Shown: piece after piece, positions 33,301 through 35,573 of the stretch
Numbering within the stretch: the first letter of the stretch is position 1
Layout of the letters: each line of letters starts with the position of its first letter
Position numbers and translations under genes: made by a program
NCBI GenBank assembly: GCA_023129325.1
Contig: JAGMCI010000036.1
Span: 1-35,573 of the forward strand
Origin: Caldifarciminota bacterium
Lineage (GTDB): Bacteria; Hydrothermota; UBA3073; JACQXS01; JAGMCI01
Direction of reading: 5' to 3'
DNA length: 35,573 nucleotides
The notes under the pieces: generated by a model
Database searches by the model: none
Seen by the model: only the letters and a program-made list of their open reading frames with translations
What the model was told of the DNA's origin: nothing

Positions 33301-34814
33301 TTCGTGCCTATATAATTATTGATAACTGAGTTGGAATCTCCACTGAATGTCATTATAATCCCATCTGCAATGATATTAGCTTCAATCTTATTATATTTCG
33401 ATTGTATGTAATAGAAGTATATTCCGCCTGTTTGGTTATGTATGGGGTTTATACCATCCATGTCAGTTCCTATATAATTTCCAGAAATAAAATTACTCTC
33501 TCCTGGTACACAGTTAATACCTTTAAGTTGGTTGCCAGCAATATAATTATCTTTAATGTGACTTTCTCTAAAGCTCCCTGATATTCCATTACCGCCATTA
33601 CCGAGTGCAGAATCACCTTGGATGTTGAGCCCTATGATATTATCCGTAATTACAGCGGAGTCGACGGCACAGTAAAATGCTATGCCATCATTTTCATTAG
33701 CTGAAACTAAGTTCTCCTTGATTGAGAGCTTTAGTTTTTCCGACTCTCCTAAATCTATTGTAATACCGTTTTGCTTATTTCCTAAAGCCTGGGTTCCACT
33801 CGCATCGGTACCAATATAGTTGTTCTTAATTAAGCAATCTATCGGACAATTGTAATTGTGGTATCCAATCTCGCCTCGCCAAAGCCTTATCCCATCCTTT
33901 AAATTTCCGGCAATGTAGTTGTCTGTAATAGTTATGTAGCAAGTCTCTAGGGAAACAGGACCAGTGCCTTCTCCTACTATTCCATAACCTGTGTTTGATA
34001 AGGTATCAGTTCCATCCGCATTCAATCCAATAAGGTTATTGGAGATAGTATATGAGTTCCCCGGGTAAATAGCAAAGAAGATACCTGTCCCGTCACTCAG
34101 GGTACTTTCTGAATTCCCTGAGATAACATTCCCGGAGATATTTATATTTGAAGCCCCCTTACCACAATAAATCCCTACCTCGTTACCTCCTCCTCTATTC
34201 ATCCCAGTTACATCGGTTCCAATAAAGTTATTTAATATATCTATATCTTCGCCCTTAACATAAATTCCCTGACTACAATTACAGATCACATTGTCAGAGA
34301 TTGTGATATGATACCCCCTTCTTATTTTTATCCCTACGGTTGTTGCACTACCATCCACAACAATTCCTGTAACTTCCACATTGTTACTTCCAATCTCAAT
34401 CCATACCCCTGCCTCATTAACTACAATTCCTGTAACTTCCACATTGTTACTTTCAGGCCCAATCACTACGCGGGATATAATAACGCTATGACCAGTTCCA
34501 TCCAGGGAGGTACTATCATATAAGTTAACACATATTGGGAAAGTACCACTAATACCGAATGCTATTTTATTAAAACCGGGAGCAGAATCTGCCTTATGTT
34601 CTGCCCAGAGCAGTGACCCGGGGATTGTATCTGCTCCTGGACCGAGGGAATCGTTAGTTACTGTCCATGTCTTTTTAGCAGCAGGAGAGTGCTGGATACT
34701 AAAATTCCCACTCTTATCATTGTTTATAATTATCGGGTTCTTCATCTCTTCGCCTAATATCCTACTTCCTAAACAAAGGGCTAAAACTACTATCCCAAAA
34801 TAAAAATACCTCAT
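30333..34814 (-). CDS. Giant parallel beta-helix surface protein with C-terminal sorting domain
   Basis: 1493 residues from the ATG at 34814, chosen for its SD GGAGGTG and the following signal peptide (MRYFYFGIVVLALCLGSRIL). Most of the chain (about 60-1110) is short Asn/Gly-rich rungs such as NVISGNSESTLSDGTGI and NNEVSGNKEDGIYA, typical of NosD/pectate-lyase-like right-handed beta-helices. Three ~135-residue blocks are near identical. Two Big_2-like Ig domains follow (LTHIEVSPDTVFLNEDLRRQ and LALIKVSPDFVVLELGQ). The C-terminal ~85 residues, SLSQNYPNPFNLVATIKFGV to TVRKMTIVK, form a FlgD/type-IX-sorting-like domain directing export or anchoring. Likely a cell-surface adhesin or carbohydrate-binding protein; no catalytic residues are evident. 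Confidence 0.88.
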   Translation of the reverse strand: MRYFYFGIVVLALCLGSRILGEEMKNPIIINNDKSGNFSIQHSPAAKKTWTVTNDSLGPGADTIPGSLLWAEHKADSAPGFNKIAFGISGTFPICVNLYDSTSLDGTGHSVIISRVVIGPESNNVEVTGIVVNEAGVWIEIGSNNVEVTGIVVDGSATTVGIKIRRGYHITISDNVICNCSQGIYVKGEDIDILNNFIGTDVTGMNRGGGNEVGIYCGKGASNINISGNVISGNSESTLSDGTGIFFAIYPGNSYTISNNLIGLNADGTDTLSNTGYGIVGEGTGPVSLETCYITITDNYIAGNLKDGIRLWRGEIGYHNYNCPIDCLIKNNYIGTDASGTQALGNKQNGITIDLGESEKLKLSIKENLVSANENDGIAFYCAVDSAVITDNIIGLNIQGDSALGNGGNGISGSFRESHIKDNYIAGNQLKGINCVPGESNFISGNYIGTDMDGINPIHNQTGGIYFYYIQSKYNKIEANIIADGIIMTFSGDSNSVINNYIGTNGGSIFGKDSTDGIHIESTNHTKICSNVIGGNGQDGIRLVNAQETEIEENEIIGNKEYGVRVTGQVDSIYLTNVVIRNNKVGIKTYNPFGSQHKLLIKGTNNQIIENTEGGIIGAGDIEIEVIEVCDNGGRGILANSGGVCINSNPSGGPVYPDSISRVNNNSSGGIRADNGFVRAYFLEVNNNGQFPIDPIKDGHGISAGYGVSLFNSKVLNNERGGIYTWISGGVQIMGTDNQVSGNKEDGIYATDDINIGQGVIEVCDNGGLGIFTEDGEKVLINNIGYGPPAYPDSISKVNNNGGGGIRADNGFVKANFLEVINNGISPFDPIKDGHGIYAGYGVSLFNSKILNNERGGIYSKISGNVTIRGDNNQVSGNKEDGIYAIGDINIGQGVIEVCDNGGLGIFTEDGEKVLINNIGYGPPAYPNSISKVNNNGSGGIRIDNGFVKANFLEVNNNGHQSPLDPIKDGHGIFTGSAGAICRGKICHNEKYGIVTGDTLQLYQTKIYNNGLGGILFTQDSKRTKSYSEIFANKDESFTINGSMIFANDGDGIRFEGGTPPTIYQNNIFDNAGFGLNNLSSSATLNAQNNWWGDSSGPGGVGSGSGDEVSENVDFTNWLTELVALVSFTEDTILIPSGGTDTAYCYLQNWSNLDDILDVSVTADSTSWLIDPTAFTVALEDSMGGMAMIGIQVPAGTSVDVTNKVKITATSQNDPTVTCTDSFLVVTYHRYLTHIEVSPDTVFLNEDLRRQFTAQGYDSIGSPIDIEVIWTATNGTIDSSGYYTAGSDTGTFAVTAEDTATGIQGSAVVRILPLLALIKVSPDFVVLELGQNQQFTAQGYDSLDNLVDVRPIWHTTGGMINSSGLYTASGDTGNYYVITEDPLSHLSDTAEVRINLASVEEEKLLPPAFSLSQNYPNPFNLVATIKFGVKRQCRVVLKVYDVSGREVVKLVDGMREPGFYEVKLDARELSSGIYFCRIKMGNFKTVRKMTIVK
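31880..33000 (-). repeat. 405-bp tandem repeats in the beta-helix gene
   Basis: The block beginning CATATCCGATGTTGTTAATT is at 32051 and again at 32456, exactly 405 bases (135 codons) apart, and identical over more than 100 bases. A third, more diverged unit extends to about 33000. Confidence 0.85.
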
Positions 34815-34917
34815 AATAACACCTCCATTTTTTAAAACACACATCTTCCTGAAGATTTATATGACACATTTGAAACATCATTTATGGTAACATAATAGCT
34901 TAATTTTTCTAAAAATA

Positions 34918-34945
34918 AATATATCAATTTAATTCCAAAAGTCAA
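34918..34945 (-). promoter_or_regulatory. Promoter of the beta-helix gene
   Basis: TTGACT (34945-34940), 16-base spacer, TATATT (34923-34918). It gives a leader of about 97 bases before the SD-led ATG. Confidence 0.55.
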
Positions 34946-34986
34946 GTTTTTTAATTTTTGGACTAAATTTTCTTTAATAGGCGTGG

Positions 34987-35022
34987 CTTGAAAATAATTA
35001 GTAGTCCGTCACCATTATAAAA
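34987..35022. repeat. 36-bp exact direct repeat, copy B
   Basis: Identical to 27965-28000; it ends 13 bases before the tRNA promoter. Confidence 0.9.
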
Positions 35023-35035
35023 ATCAATTAAAAAC

Positions 35036-35063
35036 TTGACAATCTAATAAATTTTTGTATAAT
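35036..35063 (+). promoter_or_regulatory. Consensus promoter of the tRNA cluster
   Basis: TTGACA (35036-35041), 16-base spacer, TATAAT (35058-35063), the best promoter in the window. Confidence 0.8.
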
Positions 35064-35084
35064 CTAAATAGTTCTTTAAAATAT

Positions 35085-35107
35085 GCGGGTGTAATTCAGT
35101 GGTATCC
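35085..35107 (+). pseudogene. Truncated tRNA-Gly (5' part only)
   Basis: GCGGGTGTAATTCAGTGGTA matches the acceptor strand and D-arm of a bacterial tRNA-Gly, but the sequence then leaves the tRNA pattern and there is no anticodon or T-arm. It lies between the promoter and the intact tRNA-Gly. Confidence 0.55.
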
Positions 35108-35119
35108 CGCACTAAACAT

Positions 35120-35192
35120 GCGGGCATAACTCAGTTGGTAGAGTGCGAGCTTCCCAAGCTCGATGTCGCGGGTTCGAACCCCGTTGCCCGCT
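35120..35192 (+). tRNA. tRNA-Gly (anticodon CCC)
   Basis: 73 bases. Acceptor stem GCGGGCA/TGCCCGC, anticodon stem CGAGC/GCTCG with loop TTCCCAA (anticodon CCC), T-arm GCGGGTTCGAACCCCGT. The 3' CCA is not encoded. Confidence 0.93.
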
Positions 35193-35256
35193 TAAAAAGC
35201 AGGGGTAAGTGGTTAGTGGAAAACACTTATCACTTTACACTAATCACTGTAGTTTT

Positions 35257-35330
35257 GGGCACTTGGCGCAGTTGGTTAGCGCGCTTGCTTGACATGCAAG
35301 AGGTCAGAGGTTCAAATCCTCTAGTGCCCA
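35257..35330 (+). tRNA. tRNA-Val (anticodon GAC)
   Basis: 74 bases. Acceptor stem GGGCACT/AGTGCCC, D-arm GCGC/GCGC, anticodon stem CTTGC/GCAAG with loop TTGACAT (anticodon GAC), T-arm AGAGGTTCAAATCCTCT. The 3' CCA is not encoded. The spacer to tRNA-Gly has an AGTGGTTAGTG/CACTAATCACT inverted repeat. Confidence 0.93.
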
Positions 35331-35462
35331 TACTTAAAAGTGCGGGAAGGTCATCCCGATAAATCGGGATACCGCCCAGAGAAAGCAGTGGTTAGTGATT
35401 AGGGATAAGTGAAAAAGTGTGTGTAAATTGAAAACAAATTTAAAGTTGGGGTTGGCAAGAAA

Positions 35463-35573
35463 ACAGGGATTTAAAGAGAATTTAAAAGGGTTAGTGAATT
35501 AACAGGGACTTGAAAGAGACTTTAAAGAGATAAAAGAGTTGGTAAAGAAACAGGGACTTGAAAGAGACTTTAA
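35463..35573 (+). repeat. Tandem repeat running off the window (QGLERDF-type)
   Basis: ACAGGGACTTGAAAGAGACT plus TTAA occurs at 35502-35525 and 35550-35573, a 48-base period, after a degenerate unit at about 35463. Read on +, units give KQGLERDF and KEIKELVK; an in-frame TAA (35498-35500) separates the first unit. Single copies begin the long repeats at 22825 and 29957. Confidence 0.75.

Noticed and set aside
32136-33329. Long + strand open frames opposite the beta-helix gene
   Set aside because: They are antisense to the repeated beta-helix units, and two share the repeat period; codon content is low complexity without SD.
35099-35362. 87-codon frame on +
   Set aside because: It reads through the two tRNA genes and is not coding.
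35463-35573. CRISPR-like spacing (24-base repeat, 24-base spacer) at the right edge
   Set aside because: Only two clean units; the intervening bases are purine-rich and continue the same reading pattern; solo copies lie elsewhere without cas genes. A tandem repeat explains it better.

Overview
The window looks like a piece of chromosome from an uncultivated, AT-rich, double-membraned bacterium. It holds an outer-membrane barrel ending in Phe, a LolA-like periplasmic protein, a lipoprotein, and a giant surface protein whose C-terminus carries the YPNPFN-type sorting/FlgD-like domain. That last trait, with a large fused BadF-type activase and dense palindromic micro-repeats, points to a WOR-3/Stahlbacteria-, TA06- or KSB1-like candidate phylum. 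This placement is inference; no rRNA is present.

Left part (1-11170, all +): the end of a patatin-like protein, a UbiB/ABC1 kinase-like protein, then TetR regulator, palindromic operator candidate, acyl carrier protein, MMPL/RND transporter, LolA-like protein, outer-membrane barrel, patatin phospholipase, PlsC acyltransferase and a GT4 glycosyltransferase. This reads as an envelope lipid handling and export block. A 1444-residue double 2-hydroxyacyl-CoA dehydratase activase-type protein follows (11420-15754).

Middle (15791-22727): a lipoprotein and an adenosine deaminase-like enzyme on -, a UvrD/PcrA helicase and a 24-residue Lys-rich protein on +, then a Na+/Ca2+ antiporter and phosphopentomutase on -. 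Several of these genes have a TTGAC(A/T/C)-16/17-TAnnnT promoter only 5-9 bases before the start codon and no Shine-Dalgarno sequence, so their mRNAs are probably leaderless.

Accessory part (22825-30280): two near-identical ~220-250 bp direct repeats flank about 7 kb. Inside are a two-gene operon on - (a compact SIR2-type NADase-like protein followed 3 bases later by a 1074-residue protein of unknown fold), a gene-free ~900 bp field of perfect hairpins, and two overlapping DUF6266-like genes. The SIR2 pair is the best candidate for an undescribed system: it has the form of an NAD-depleting anti-phage module with a large sensor or adaptor.

Right part: a 1493-residue parallel beta-helix surface protein (-) with 405-bp internal repeats, a promoter, a truncated tRNA-Gly, intact tRNA-Gly(CCC) and tRNA-Val(GAC), and the start of a 48-bp tandem repeat running off the window. 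Small palindromes have also invaded coding sequence, in frame, in at least four genes.
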